A stretch of DNA of 5,030 nucleotides from an uncultured Bacilli bacterium (GCA_934162685.1 CAKPJO010000122.1:1-5030); one strand, 5' to 3'. Shown: positions 1 to 5,030, counted from the first letter of the stretch. The notes: generated from the letters alone by a model not told the origin. Numbers and translations are program-made.

Positions 1-943
1 CCTTTCAACATTAGATTACTTATTATGCTTTACTAATAAAGGCAATTATTGCTTTGTTCCTGTTCATGAAATTTCGGAAACAAAATGGAAAGAAGAAGGA
101 AAACATATATCTAGCATTGTTAAACTTGGTAGTGATGAAAAAATTATCCGTGTAATCGCTGTCTCTAAATTCCGTGATGATTTGAGTATTGCTTTAATCT
201 CACGTTTAGGTCAAATTAAGAAAACAATGCTTAATGAATTCGAAACAACGCGTTATTCACGCCCATTAGGCTGTATGAAGTTATTACGTGGCGATGAAGT
301 AAGTGATGCGATTGTTTTATCTGGTAATAGTGATATTGCGATATTCTCTAAACAAGGTAATGTTTCATTCTATAATGAAAATGAAATTGCTCCAACTGGT
401 ATTAGAACAAGCGGTGTTAAAGCAATGTCTTTACGTAATGGTGACGAAGTTATAAGAATGTATGCCATGATTCCAGAAGAAAAAGCTAAATTCGTCTTGT
501 TTACTGATAGGGGATGTCAAAGAATATTTGATTCATCTTACTTAACTTTAACCGCTCGCTTAGGCAAATTACAAAATTCATTCAAGTGCTTTAAATCCGA
601 TCCGCATAATCTAGTATTTGCTAAGAAAATTGTTAAAGGCTTAGAAAGCGTAGATATTAACTTAGTTCTTGATAACCACGATATATTAAATCTTAAGGTT
701 ACTGATTTCAAACCAACACAAGCTGATAAATATGCGAAAAAGAACATGGATGAATTAAGTGATAAAAATATTATTGTTGACGGTTATGTTGACTATATTG
801 AATACGTTGATGATGAATTTAAAGCTTTAAAAGGCAAAGTTAAATTACCGGAAATGAAAGTTAGCCATGTAGAAGAAGAACAAGAAGATAAAAATTCTAG
901 TGGTTATGAACAAATTTCTATTTTCGATGATTTAGGAGACTAA
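1..943 (+). CDS. parC: DNA topoisomerase IV subunit A, C-terminal part (5'-truncated by window)
   Basis: ParC is the DNA-cleaving subunit of topoisomerase IV, which works with ParE to decatenate daughter chromosomes and relax supercoils. Only the last 313 residues are visible. The frame is open from position 2 without a start, so the gene begins left of the window, and the catalytic winged-helix and tyrosine region is absent. What is seen is the beta-propeller DNA-wrapping domain: the opening STLDYLLCFTNKGNY, then PVHEI and a W-K-E-E-G-K-H-I stretch resemble Gram-positive ParC/GrlA. Later blades carry TDRG and GVKAMSLRNGDEV. The TTG near 182 is internal, not a start. The last 30 or so residues are an acidic linker (EEEQEDKNSS) ending in EQISIFDDLGD. 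Stop TAA at 941-943 is followed by a strong hairpin terminator. GyrA is the main alternative; the propeller opening and the lack of a clear GyrA-box favour ParC. parE would be expected just upstream. Confidence 0.9.
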   Translation, partial: LSTLDYLLCFTNKGNYCFVPVHEISETKWKEEGKHISSIVKLGSDEKIIRVIAVSKFRDDLSIALISRLGQIKKTMLNEFETTRYSRPLGCMKLLRGDEVSDAIVLSGNSDIAIFSKQGNVSFYNENEIAPTGIRTSGVKAMSLRNGDEVIRMYAMIPEEKAKFVLFTDRGCQRIFDSSYLTLTARLGKLQNSFKCFKSDPHNLVFAKKIVKGLESVDINLVLDNHDILNLKVTDFKPTQADKYAKKNMDELSDKNIIVDGYVDYIEYVDDEFKALKGKVKLPEMKVSHVEEEQEDKNSSGYEQISIFDDLGD

Positions 944-960
944 ACTATCTAAAATTAACA

Positions 961-998
961 AAAATAGCGTTAAGACCAATTCTTAACGTTATTTTTTT
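961..998. terminator. Bidirectional intrinsic terminator between convergent parC and sigK
   Basis: Arms 961-975 and 981-995 form a 15-bp stem with one G-U pair (G967 with T989) around the 5-base loop CCAAT. On the plus strand the 3' arm merges into a run of seven T (992-998), giving a classic rho-independent terminator 17 bases after the parC stop. Read on the minus strand, the same stem is followed by TTTTTGTTAATTTT, so it can also end sigK transcripts, whose stop codon is at 1010-1012. Sharing one hairpin between convergent genes fits the 66-base gap. Confidence 0.9.
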
Positions 999-1009
999 GT
1001 CTTGATGAC

Positions 1010-1708
1010 TTAAAAGCCTTTATTATGTAATTTAAATTCCGATAGTAACTTAGTTAAAGCTATTTTTTCAATCCTTGATACATAGGATCTAGATATCTTA
1101 TACTTTTTAGCAATTTCTCTTTGAGTTAGTTCTTCATTATTGTTTAAACCATATCTCAAACTAATAATCATAAGTTCACGTTCGTCTAAAACTTTTAAAT
1201 ATTCTTTTAATAAACTTAATTTATGTGATTTATCAATTTGTTCAGGAATAGAAGTATCACCATTATCTAATGTTTCGACAATTGTAATTTCGCTACCATC
1301 TTTATCTACCCCGATAGCGTCATAAATGGATAAATCTTTGGAATACTTCTTATTAGTGCGTATTGACATTAATATTTCATTTTCAATGCATCTAGCGGCA
1401 TAAGTAGCTAATTTTACTTTCTTTTCTAAAGAATATGTGTCAACTGCCTTTATTAGTCCAATTGTACCAATAGAGATTAAATCTTCATTAGATTCATCTG
1501 TGGTGTCGTATTTTTTAGCAATATGGGCCACTAAACGAAGATTATGTTCTATGAGTTTGATTCTTGCTTCTTCATGTGTGTCTTTATTAAACAATTGATT
1601 GATACAAATATTTTCTTCTTCATCGCTTAATTTTTCTTTAAATACACCGTTATTAATAAATCCGACAAGAAATTTAAAGTTAAATAATAAATCAAATAAA
1701 AAATTCAT
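1010..1708 (-). CDS. sigK: RNA polymerase sporulation sigma factor, pro-sigma-K
   Basis: Sigma-K directs late mother-cell transcription (spore coat and cortex maturation, mother-cell lysis) in endospore formers. The 232-residue protein is close to the Bacillus length and uninterrupted. Residues 1-16 are hydrophobic (MNFLFDLLFNFKFLVG), followed by FINNGVF and KEKLSDEEE, matching the Bacillus pro-sequence and processing region (FLVS/YVKNNAF...PLS). SpoIVFB-type cleavage near G16/F17 is inferred. Region 2 spans about 47-120 with LIEHNLRLVAHI, DLISIGTIGLIKAVD and KLATYAARCIENEILM. The DAIGVDKDGSEI segment (130-141) is sigma-K-like. Region 4 (about 165-225) ends in the helix-turn-helix TQREIAKKYKISRSYVSRIEK. 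LIEHNLRLVAHI and ISRSYVSRIEK favour sigma-K over sigma-E. Start ATG at 1706-1708 is set by AGGTGA four bases upstream. The gene is divergent from yqeG and convergent with parC. It lacks the basic C-terminal tail of Bacillus sigma-K. Confidence 0.92.
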   Translation of the reverse strand: MNFLFDLLFNFKFLVGFINNGVFKEKLSDEEENICINQLFNKDTHEEARIKLIEHNLRLVAHIAKKYDTTDESNEDLISIGTIGLIKAVDTYSLEKKVKLATYAARCIENEILMSIRTNKKYSKDLSIYDAIGVDKDGSEITIVETLDNGDTSIPEQIDKSHKLSLLKEYLKVLDERELMIISLRYGLNNNEELTQREIAKKYKISRSYVSRIEKIALTKLLSEFKLHNKGF

Positions 1709-1713
1709 GTTTT

Positions 1714-1718
1714 CACCT
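1714..1718 (-). promoter_or_regulatory. Ribosome binding site of sigK
   Basis: On the minus strand AGGTG (AGGTGA when the next base is included) lies 4-5 bases before the ATG at 1708. It matches the 3' half of AGGAGGTGA, which puts it in the canonical register. It supports the start that keeps the hydrophobic pro-sequence in the protein. Confidence 0.7.
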
Positions 1719-1723
1719 ATTTA

Positions 1724-1751
1724 ACTATATGCGATAAAAACCTATTTATGA
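1724..1751 (-). promoter_or_regulatory. Possible sigma-E-type sporulation promoter of sigK
   Basis: On the minus strand TCATAA (1751-1746), a 14-base spacer, then CATATAGT (1731-1724) resemble the mother-cell sigma-E pattern; the -10 differs from CATACAnT at one base. In Bacillus, sigK is first transcribed by sigma-E and later by sigma-K, so such a site is expected. The caution is spacing: the start would fall near 1717-1718, leaving a leader of only about ten bases with the Shine-Dalgarno at its very 5' end. TATAGT inside the same box could also be a sigma-A -10, but no good -35 accompanies it. Confidence 0.35.
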
Positions 1752-1795
1752 TGTGATTTTGTTGCGCTAAATTTCATAAAATACTACTTTAACTC

Positions 1796-1831
1796 TTTTA
1801 TTATTAGTTTATTTAAACTAAAATAATAAAA
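1796..1831. repeat. AT-rich imperfect inverted repeat abutting the yqeG ribosome binding site
   Basis: A core palindrome, TTAGTTTA (1804-1811) and TAAACTAA (1814-1821), is separated by two bases. After a two-base bulge (1822-1823) the dyad continues for eight more pairs (1796-1803 with 1824-1831), 16 pairs in all with a single G-C pair. No T-run follows on either strand, so it is not a terminator. It may be an operator, or a 5' mRNA hairpin that touches the AAGGAG at 1831-1836 and could affect translation of the yqeG operon. In DNA this AT-rich, some self-complementarity is expected by chance. Confidence 0.45.
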
Positions 1832-1836
1832 AGGAG
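1831..1836 (+). promoter_or_regulatory. Ribosome binding site of yqeG
   Basis: AAGGAG lies nine bases before the ATG at 1846 and fixes the start of the first gene of the operon. Its first base is the last pairing base of the upstream inverted repeat. No convincing sigma-A promoter was found in 1709-1830 on the plus strand: TAAAAT (1777-1782) and TATTAT (1799-1804) are five-of-six -10 matches, but neither has a usable -35. Confidence 0.8.
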
Positions 1837-1845
1837 AGTGAAAAT

Positions 1846-2379
1846 ATGTTTAAAAGATTTATACCCGATGCATATGCGAAAAGCATTTTTAATGTCGATG
1901 TGAATTTTTATATTAAGCATCATTTTAAAACAATCCTTGTTGATTTAGATAATACGTTAGATAGTTATAAGTCTAGTTCTCCATCAACACGTGTAATTAT
2001 GTTAAAAGAAGAACTAGCAAGTCATAATATTGAAATGATTATTATTTCTAATAACAAAGAAAAGCGTGTTAATCCTTACGCAAGCAAATTAGGGGTACGA
2101 TATTTGTTTAGTACTCGAAAGCCATTCACAAAACGTTTATTAAACTTTATGAATGAAAATAATATTTCTAAAGAAAATACGATTATTATTGGTGATCAAT
2201 TAGTAACGGATGTACGTATGGCGAAAAAAGCTGGTGTATTTTGCTTATTGTGTGATCCAATAGTGAAAGAAGATCAATGGACAACCCATTTTAATCGTCT
2301 TATTGATCGACCAATTCGTCATTATTTGAAAAAGCATAAATTATTAAAAGGTTGGGAGGTAATTTCTAATGAAAACTAA
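1846..2379 (+). CDS. yqeG: YqeG family HAD-IIIA phosphatase
   Basis: This is a small cytosolic HAD-superfamily hydrolase of 177 residues, close to the usual YqeG length of about 170. The four HAD motifs are complete. Motif I is LVDLDNTLDS, with nucleophile D33 and acid/base D35. Motif II is IIISNN (S68). Motif III is the lysine of RKP (K92). Motif IV is IIIGDQLVTDV, with D117 and D122. There is no cap domain and no transmembrane segment. The family is related to yeast Gep4 and plant phosphatidylglycerophosphate phosphatases, so a phospholipid role in making phosphatidylglycerol is possible, but the bacterial substrate is inference. It is the first gene of the yqeG-yqeH-yhbY-nadD cluster, its usual place in Firmicutes, and its last 11 bases overlap the start of yqeH, implying coupled translation. 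Start ATG at 1846 follows a good AAGGAG. Confidence 0.9.
   Translation: MFKRFIPDAYAKSIFNVDVNFYIKHHFKTILVDLDNTLDSYKSSSPSTRVIMLKEELASHNIEMIIISNNKEKRVNPYASKLGVRYLFSTRKPFTKRLLNFMNENNISKENTIIIGDQLVTDVRMAKKAGVFCLLCDPIVKEDQWTTHFNRLIDRPIRHYLKKHKLLKGWEVISNEN
2354..2360 (+). promoter_or_regulatory. Ribosome binding site of yqeH inside the yqeG coding end
   Basis: GGGAGGT is the strongest Shine-Dalgarno match in the window and sits eight bases before the ATG at 2369, within the last codons of yqeG. It selects this ATG and supports the 11-base overlap of the two genes. Confidence 0.8.
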
Positions 2380-3487
2380 TAAAACTGAGGACGTCCGTAT
2401 TTGCGATGGCTGCGGGGAAGTATTACAATTTGATAATCCGCGCAAACCAGGATATGTTCCAGAAGAAGTGTATAAGAGAAATGCTATTAACTTATGCCGT
2501 CGTTGTTTTAGAATGCAACATTATAATGAAGATACTACAGACTTTATGCCTTCTGATACTTTAACTAAGATTATTTATGATGCTAAAAAGAAAAAAGCAG
2601 TGTTTGCTTATGTTGTTGATTTATTTAATCTAGAAGCTACATTTAATGATAAAGTAAATGAAGCTATAAAAGGATCAACAGTTATTTTATTAGCTAATAA
2701 ACGCGATGTTTTACCAAAATCATTTAAAGATGATGATATTCGTAATTATATTTATAGACGCGCTAAAGAAGCTGGTTTAGTGGCTAAAGAAGTTATCATT
2801 ATGTCTGCTAAAAAGAATTATAACATCGACGAAGTAAGAAATGCTTTTAATAAGTATGCTTATGATAAGGATGTTTATGTTATTGGTGCATCTTCATCAG
2901 GTAAATCAACATTTATTAATAAGTTCATTAAAAATTATGTTAATGTTACTAATCGCCCTATTACTACATCATGTTATCCAGGCACAACAAGTAGAATCAT
3001 CTCTATTCCAATTGGTACAAGAGAAACAATATTTGATACTCCGGGAATTGATATTTCGCATTCAATGATTTCAATAGTTGAAAAAGATATAATAAAACTT
3101 ATTACACCAACTAAAGAAATTAAGCCAATCACTTTCCAAATGAATAAAGGGAATATGTTCATGATTGGTAATTTAGCGCGTGTTGAATTAGTGGATGGTC
3201 CACGTACTGGATTCACTATTTATTGCGCAAACGGAATTGACGTACATCGTGGACGTATTGATAAAGTAAGCGAACTAGAAAAATCACTTATTGAAAAGAA
3301 GAAGATTAAACCAATAAGTGAAATAAGCGGAAAATTAGTTGTAAGAACTATTAATGAAACTAATGAAACAAAACAAGATATCATCATATCTGGGTTATGT
3401 TGGATATCATATAAAGGAAATAAACAAAAAATTAAAGTTTATGCTCCTAAAATCATTGATGTATCACATCGTGATGCAAAATTTTAA
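2369..3487 (+). CDS. yqeH: Ribosome biogenesis GTPase YqeH (circularly permuted)
   Basis: YqeH is a GTPase needed for assembly of the 30S subunit and 16S rRNA maturation. The 372-residue protein is near the family length of about 366. An N-terminal zinc finger is formed by C12, C15, C43 and C46 (CDGCG and CRRC). The GTPase motifs come in permuted order: G4 NKRD (110-113), G5 SAK (146-148), P-loop GASSSGKST (173-181), switch I threonines in PGTT (204-207), then G3 DTPG (223-226). The order G4-G5-G1-G2-G3 defines the YlqF/YqeH/RsgA class. The segment from about 250 to 372 is the C-terminal domain thought to bind RNA. All nucleotide-binding residues are present. It overlaps yqeG by 11 bases and lies 18 bases before yhbY, another ribosome-associated factor. 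The aroE gene that separates the two in Bacillus is absent. Confidence 0.95.
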   Translation: MKTNKTEDVRICDGCGEVLQFDNPRKPGYVPEEVYKRNAINLCRRCFRMQHYNEDTTDFMPSDTLTKIIYDAKKKKAVFAYVVDLFNLEATFNDKVNEAIKGSTVILLANKRDVLPKSFKDDDIRNYIYRRAKEAGLVAKEVIIMSAKKNYNIDEVRNAFNKYAYDKDVYVIGASSSGKSTFINKFIKNYVNVTNRPITTSCYPGTTSRIISIPIGTRETIFDTPGIDISHSMISIVEKDIIKLITPTKEIKPITFQMNKGNMFMIGNLARVELVDGPRTGFTIYCANGIDVHRGRIDKVSELEKSLIEKKKIKPISEISGKLVVRTINETNETKQDIIISGLCWISYKGNKQKIKVYAPKIIDVSHRDAKF

Positions 3488-3505
3488 AGAAGTGAGAGTA
3501 AAATT

Positions 3506-3799
3506 ATGTTAACACAAAAACAAAAAAGACAATTAAAATCTATTGCTATGACCGAAAATGCCTTATATCAAATTGGTAAAAATGAAATTAGCGATAACAC
3601 TATTGATATGTTAGATAAAGCTTTAACCGCTCGTGAACTAGTTAAAATTAGTGTTTTAAATACTGCAGTTAGTCCCATTCGCGAACTTGCTTTAGATTTA
3701 GCGGGTGCTTTAAAAGCAGAAGTAGTACAAATCATTGGACACATGATTGTCTTATATCGTAAGAATCCTAATAAAACAATTATTGAATTAGGTAAATAA
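3506..3799 (+). CDS. yhbY: YhbY/YqeI family CRM-domain ribosome assembly RNA-binding protein
   Basis: This 97-residue protein is one CRM (KH-like) RNA-binding domain. The family associates with pre-50S particles in E. coli and is linked to ribosome assembly. Typical features are the basic N-terminus MLTQKQKRQLKSIA, the stretch DKALTARELVKISVL (residues 37-51), and VVQIIGHMIVLYRKN (74-88). The conserved GxxG loop (GKGG in Bacillus, GSNG in E. coli) reads GKNE at 24-27, so its second glycine is missing. Its length and overall pattern otherwise fit well. The start ATG at 3506 has only a modest upstream signal (GAAGTGAG near 3489-3496). It lies between yqeH and nadD as in many Firmicutes, and only one base separates its stop from the nadD ATG, so the two are probably translated together. 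The Bacillus name is yqeI. Confidence 0.9.
   Translation: MLTQKQKRQLKSIAMTENALYQIGKNEISDNTIDMLDKALTARELVKISVLNTAVSPIRELALDLAGALKAEVVQIIGHMIVLYRKNPNKTIIELGK
3790..3793 (+). promoter_or_regulatory. Weak ribosome binding site of nadD inside yhbY
   Basis: AGGT within the last codons of yhbY lies seven bases before the ATG at 3801. It is short, so translation of nadD probably depends on ribosomes finishing yhbY one base upstream. The ATG is confirmed by the immediate GGSFDP nucleotide-binding motif. Confidence 0.5.
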
Positions 3800-3800
3800 A

Positions 3801-4898
3801 ATGGGTCGTATTCTTATTTTTGGCGGAAGTTTTGATCCTATTCATAATGGCCATATCAAAATAGCTAGAAGAGTAATGAAAAACTTACATATTGATATGG
3901 TCTATTTTGAGCTTGCGGCTTCACCTAGATGGAAAACACCTAATGTAAGTTCTAAAGATCGCTTAAATATGTTAAAACTTGCTATAGATGGTATTAAAGG
4001 CTTTGCTATTGATACTTATGAATTAGACTCGAATAAAGAAATCAATTATTCTATTGATACAGTCCGTTATTTTAAAAATAAATTTCCACATGATGAGATT
4101 TATTTTTTAATTGGTTATGATCAATTAAATAAGTTGCACGATTGGTATAAAATTGATGAACTTGCTAATCTTGCGCATTTAGTGGCCTATAATCGAAAAG
4201 ATAATCAAGTTTTAAACAAAGATAATATTGATAAATATCACGTCCAAATAGTAGAAGGACCATATTACAATGTATCATCAACCATGATAAGAGATTTTAA
4301 ATCAATCGATGTAAGTAAAAATGTTTTAAGATATATACTTGATAATCGCTTATATTACGCTTCTAAGGTGCAAAACTATCTTTCCATTCATCGATACAAT
4401 CATTCTGTAGAAGTCGCTCTATTAGCCCTAGAAATAGCTAAAAACAACAAATTGAATAAACTTAATACATTTAAAGCAGCCTTGCTTCATGACATTGGAA
4501 AAGATATAGATATAAATATAGCTAAAACAATAATGGAAGAACATTTCAAAGACTATTTGAATATGCCTAAATTTTCTTATCACCAATTTATTGGATCGTA
4601 TCTTGCTAAGCATGACTTTAATGTTAAATCAAAAGAAGTACTAGAGGCGATTAAGTATCACGCAACTGGGAAAGCAAATATGGGAAAGATTGGTAAAGTT
4701 GTTTATGCAGCAGATAAAATTGAACCAACAAGAGGTTTTGATTCATCATCTTTAATTTCTGCCTGTATTAATGATTATGAAGTAGGATTTATAGAAGTTT
4801 TAAAATCCAATAAAGAATATTTGTTAGCGCATAACGCTGATATAAACAATGAGTTAACATTGCAATGCATGATGCAATATTTGGATAAAAATGATTAA
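3801..4898 (+). CDS. nadD: Fused nicotinate-nucleotide adenylyltransferase (NadD) and YqeK-type HD phosphohydrolase
   Basis: This 365-residue protein joins two enzymes that are separate adjacent genes (nadD/yqeJ and yqeK) in Bacillus. Residues 1-185 are NadD, which makes deamido-NAD from NaMN and ATP. It has the nucleotidyltransferase signature GGSFDPIHNGH (8-18), LIGYDQLNKLHDWY (103-116) and the SSTMIR motif (159-164). Residues from about 190 to 365 are an HD domain of the YqeK type: H201, the pair H230-D231 in ALLHDIGKD, H261, H287 in IKYHATGK, and D305 in VVYAADKIEPTRGF. All expected metal ligands are present. YqeK enzymes hydrolyse Ap4A symmetrically to ADP, so the fusion may pair NAD synthesis with alarmone removal; this coupling is inference. 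Like fusions are known in Mollicutes. The usual PPHK segment of NadD is SPRWK here (41-45). No terminator hairpin follows the stop. Confidence 0.93.
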   Translation: MGRILIFGGSFDPIHNGHIKIARRVMKNLHIDMVYFELAASPRWKTPNVSSKDRLNMLKLAIDGIKGFAIDTYELDSNKEINYSIDTVRYFKNKFPHDEIYFLIGYDQLNKLHDWYKIDELANLAHLVAYNRKDNQVLNKDNIDKYHVQIVEGPYYNVSSTMIRDFKSIDVSKNVLRYILDNRLYYASKVQNYLSIHRYNHSVEVALLALEIAKNNKLNKLNTFKAALLHDIGKDIDINIAKTIMEEHFKDYLNMPKFSYHQFIGSYLAKHDFNVKSKEVLEAIKYHATGKANMGKIGKVVYAADKIEPTRGFDSSSLISACINDYEVGFIEVLKSNKEYLLAHNADINNELTLQCMMQYLDKND

Positions 4899-4905
4899 AA
4901 ATGCT

Positions 4906-4933
4906 TTTATATTGATGCTAGATGTGTTATTAT
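4906..4933 (+). promoter_or_regulatory. Possible extended -10 promoter downstream of nadD-yqeK
   Basis: TGTTATTAT (4925-4933) fits an extended -10 (TG, one base, then TATTAT with five of six matches). TTTATA at 4906-4911 is a four-of-six -35 at a 16-base spacer. Transcription would begin near 4940, just before the structured stretch that follows. TATAAT at 4950-4955 is a perfect -10 box but has no good -35 or TG. In DNA this AT-rich such matches arise easily, so the call is tentative. Confidence 0.35.
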
Positions 4934-4939
4934 ATATGT

Positions 4940-5030
4940 GCGGAGAAGTTATAATACTTAACGCCAAGCCATTGTGTCCCTTGCCCTCATAAATTATTAC
5001 AATGGCTTGTGAATTCCATCACACTACCCC
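4940..5030 (+). ncRNA. Candidate structured RNA or leader with C-rich loop (3' end beyond window)
   Basis: After nadD-yqeK there is no credible gene to the window end; rsfS, the usual next gene, does not start here. A perfect 11-bp stem pairs CAAGCCATTGT (4965-4975) with ACAATGGCTTG (4999-5009) around a 23-base loop rich in C (TCCCTTGCCCTC at 4977-4988). A second small stem, GTGA (5009-5012) with TCAC (5019-5022), is followed by ACCCC at the window edge. The local base composition is much richer in C than nearby coding DNA. I could not match it to tRNA, 5S, tmRNA, RNase P, SRP RNA or a riboswitch from memory. It may be a small RNA, a 6S-like RNA or a structured leader of the next gene. The strand is chosen from the promoter-like sequence and is uncertain. 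Confidence 0.35.

Noticed and set aside
182..943. A separate 253-residue gene starting at TTG 182
   Set aside because: The same frame is open to the left edge and encodes recognisable ParC propeller sequence upstream, so TTG 182 is an internal codon.
1010..1708. Sigma-E rather than sigma-K, or an interrupted sigK with a skin element
   Set aside because: LIEHNLRLVAHI, the AARCIENE box, DAIGVDKDGSEI and ISRSYVSRIEK match sigma-K better than sigma-E, and the reading frame is continuous over 232 codons.
1754..1804. Sigma-A promoter for the yqeG operon using TAAAAT (1777) or TATTAT (1799) as -10
   Set aside because: No -35 resembling TTGACA lies 16-18 bases upstream of either, and such -10 matches are common in DNA this AT-rich.
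2841..3216. Alternative-frame and antisense open frames within yqeH
   Set aside because: They are low-complexity hydrophobic shadows of the yqeH P-loop region without ribosome binding sites.
4936..4992. 18-codon open frame (MCGEVIILNAKPLCPLPS) overlapping the C-rich hairpin, considered as a leader peptide
   Set aside because: No Shine-Dalgarno precedes the ATG, which lies inside the promoter-like sequence. There is no run of regulatory codons and no attenuator T-run in the window.
4853..5018. Minus-strand open frame across the downstream gap
   Set aside because: It has no good start or ribosome binding site, contains no recognisable motif, and partly runs antisense through the end of nadD-yqeK.
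4938..5030. Group II intron 5' end, because GTGCG at 4938-4942 matches the usual intron start
   Set aside because: Five bases are too little evidence. The following sequence does not show recognisable domain I motifs, and no intron protein or domain V is in view.
4940..5030. tRNA gene, suggested by GCGGAGA near 4940
   Set aside because: There is no anticodon arm of the right spacing, no GGTTCRA T-loop and no matching acceptor 3' strand within the required distance.

Overview
The window is AT-rich (roughly one third GC by eye) and densely coded. It looks like the chromosome of a low-GC Gram-positive bacterium. An apparently intact pro-sigma-K gene points to an endospore-forming ancestry. The fused NadD-YqeK protein, the use of TAA at all six stops and the strong AT bias suggest the Erysipelotrichia/Mollicutes side of the Bacilli rather than a typical Bacillus; this placement is inference. 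Every tryptophan codon read is TGG and no gene needs TGA as sense, so the standard bacterial code fits.

Layout. Positions 1-943 (+) hold the C-terminal part of topoisomerase IV subunit A (parC), whose start lies left of the window. A strong hairpin at 961-998 separates it from the convergent sigK gene (1010-1708, -), which encodes the late mother-cell sporulation sigma factor with its hydrophobic pro-sequence. The 137-base divergent gap (1709-1845) holds a possible sporulation-type promoter for sigK and a long AT-rich inverted repeat abutting the ribosome binding site of yqeG.

Positions 1846-4898 (+) form a tightly packed operon: yqeG (HAD phosphatase), yqeH (circularly permuted GTPase for 30S assembly), yhbY/yqeI (CRM-domain ribosome-associated RNA-binding protein) and a fused nadD-yqeK (NaMN adenylyltransferase plus HD-domain phosphohydrolase). 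The order matches the classic Firmicutes yqeG-yqeH-(aroE)-yqeI-nadD-yqeK cluster, but without aroE and with the last two genes joined. The cluster couples ribosome small-subunit maturation with NAD synthesis and probably dinucleotide alarmone (Ap4A) turnover.

The last 132 bases (4899-5030) hold no credible gene. They contain a promoter-like sequence followed by an 11-bp perfect stem with a C-rich loop and further CCC motifs. This may be the 5' part of a small RNA or structured leader that continues past the window, and it is the least explained part. No mobile element, CRISPR array, tRNA or rRNA was seen. Most of the window is ordinary core chromosome; I see no clear sign of a wholly new system.
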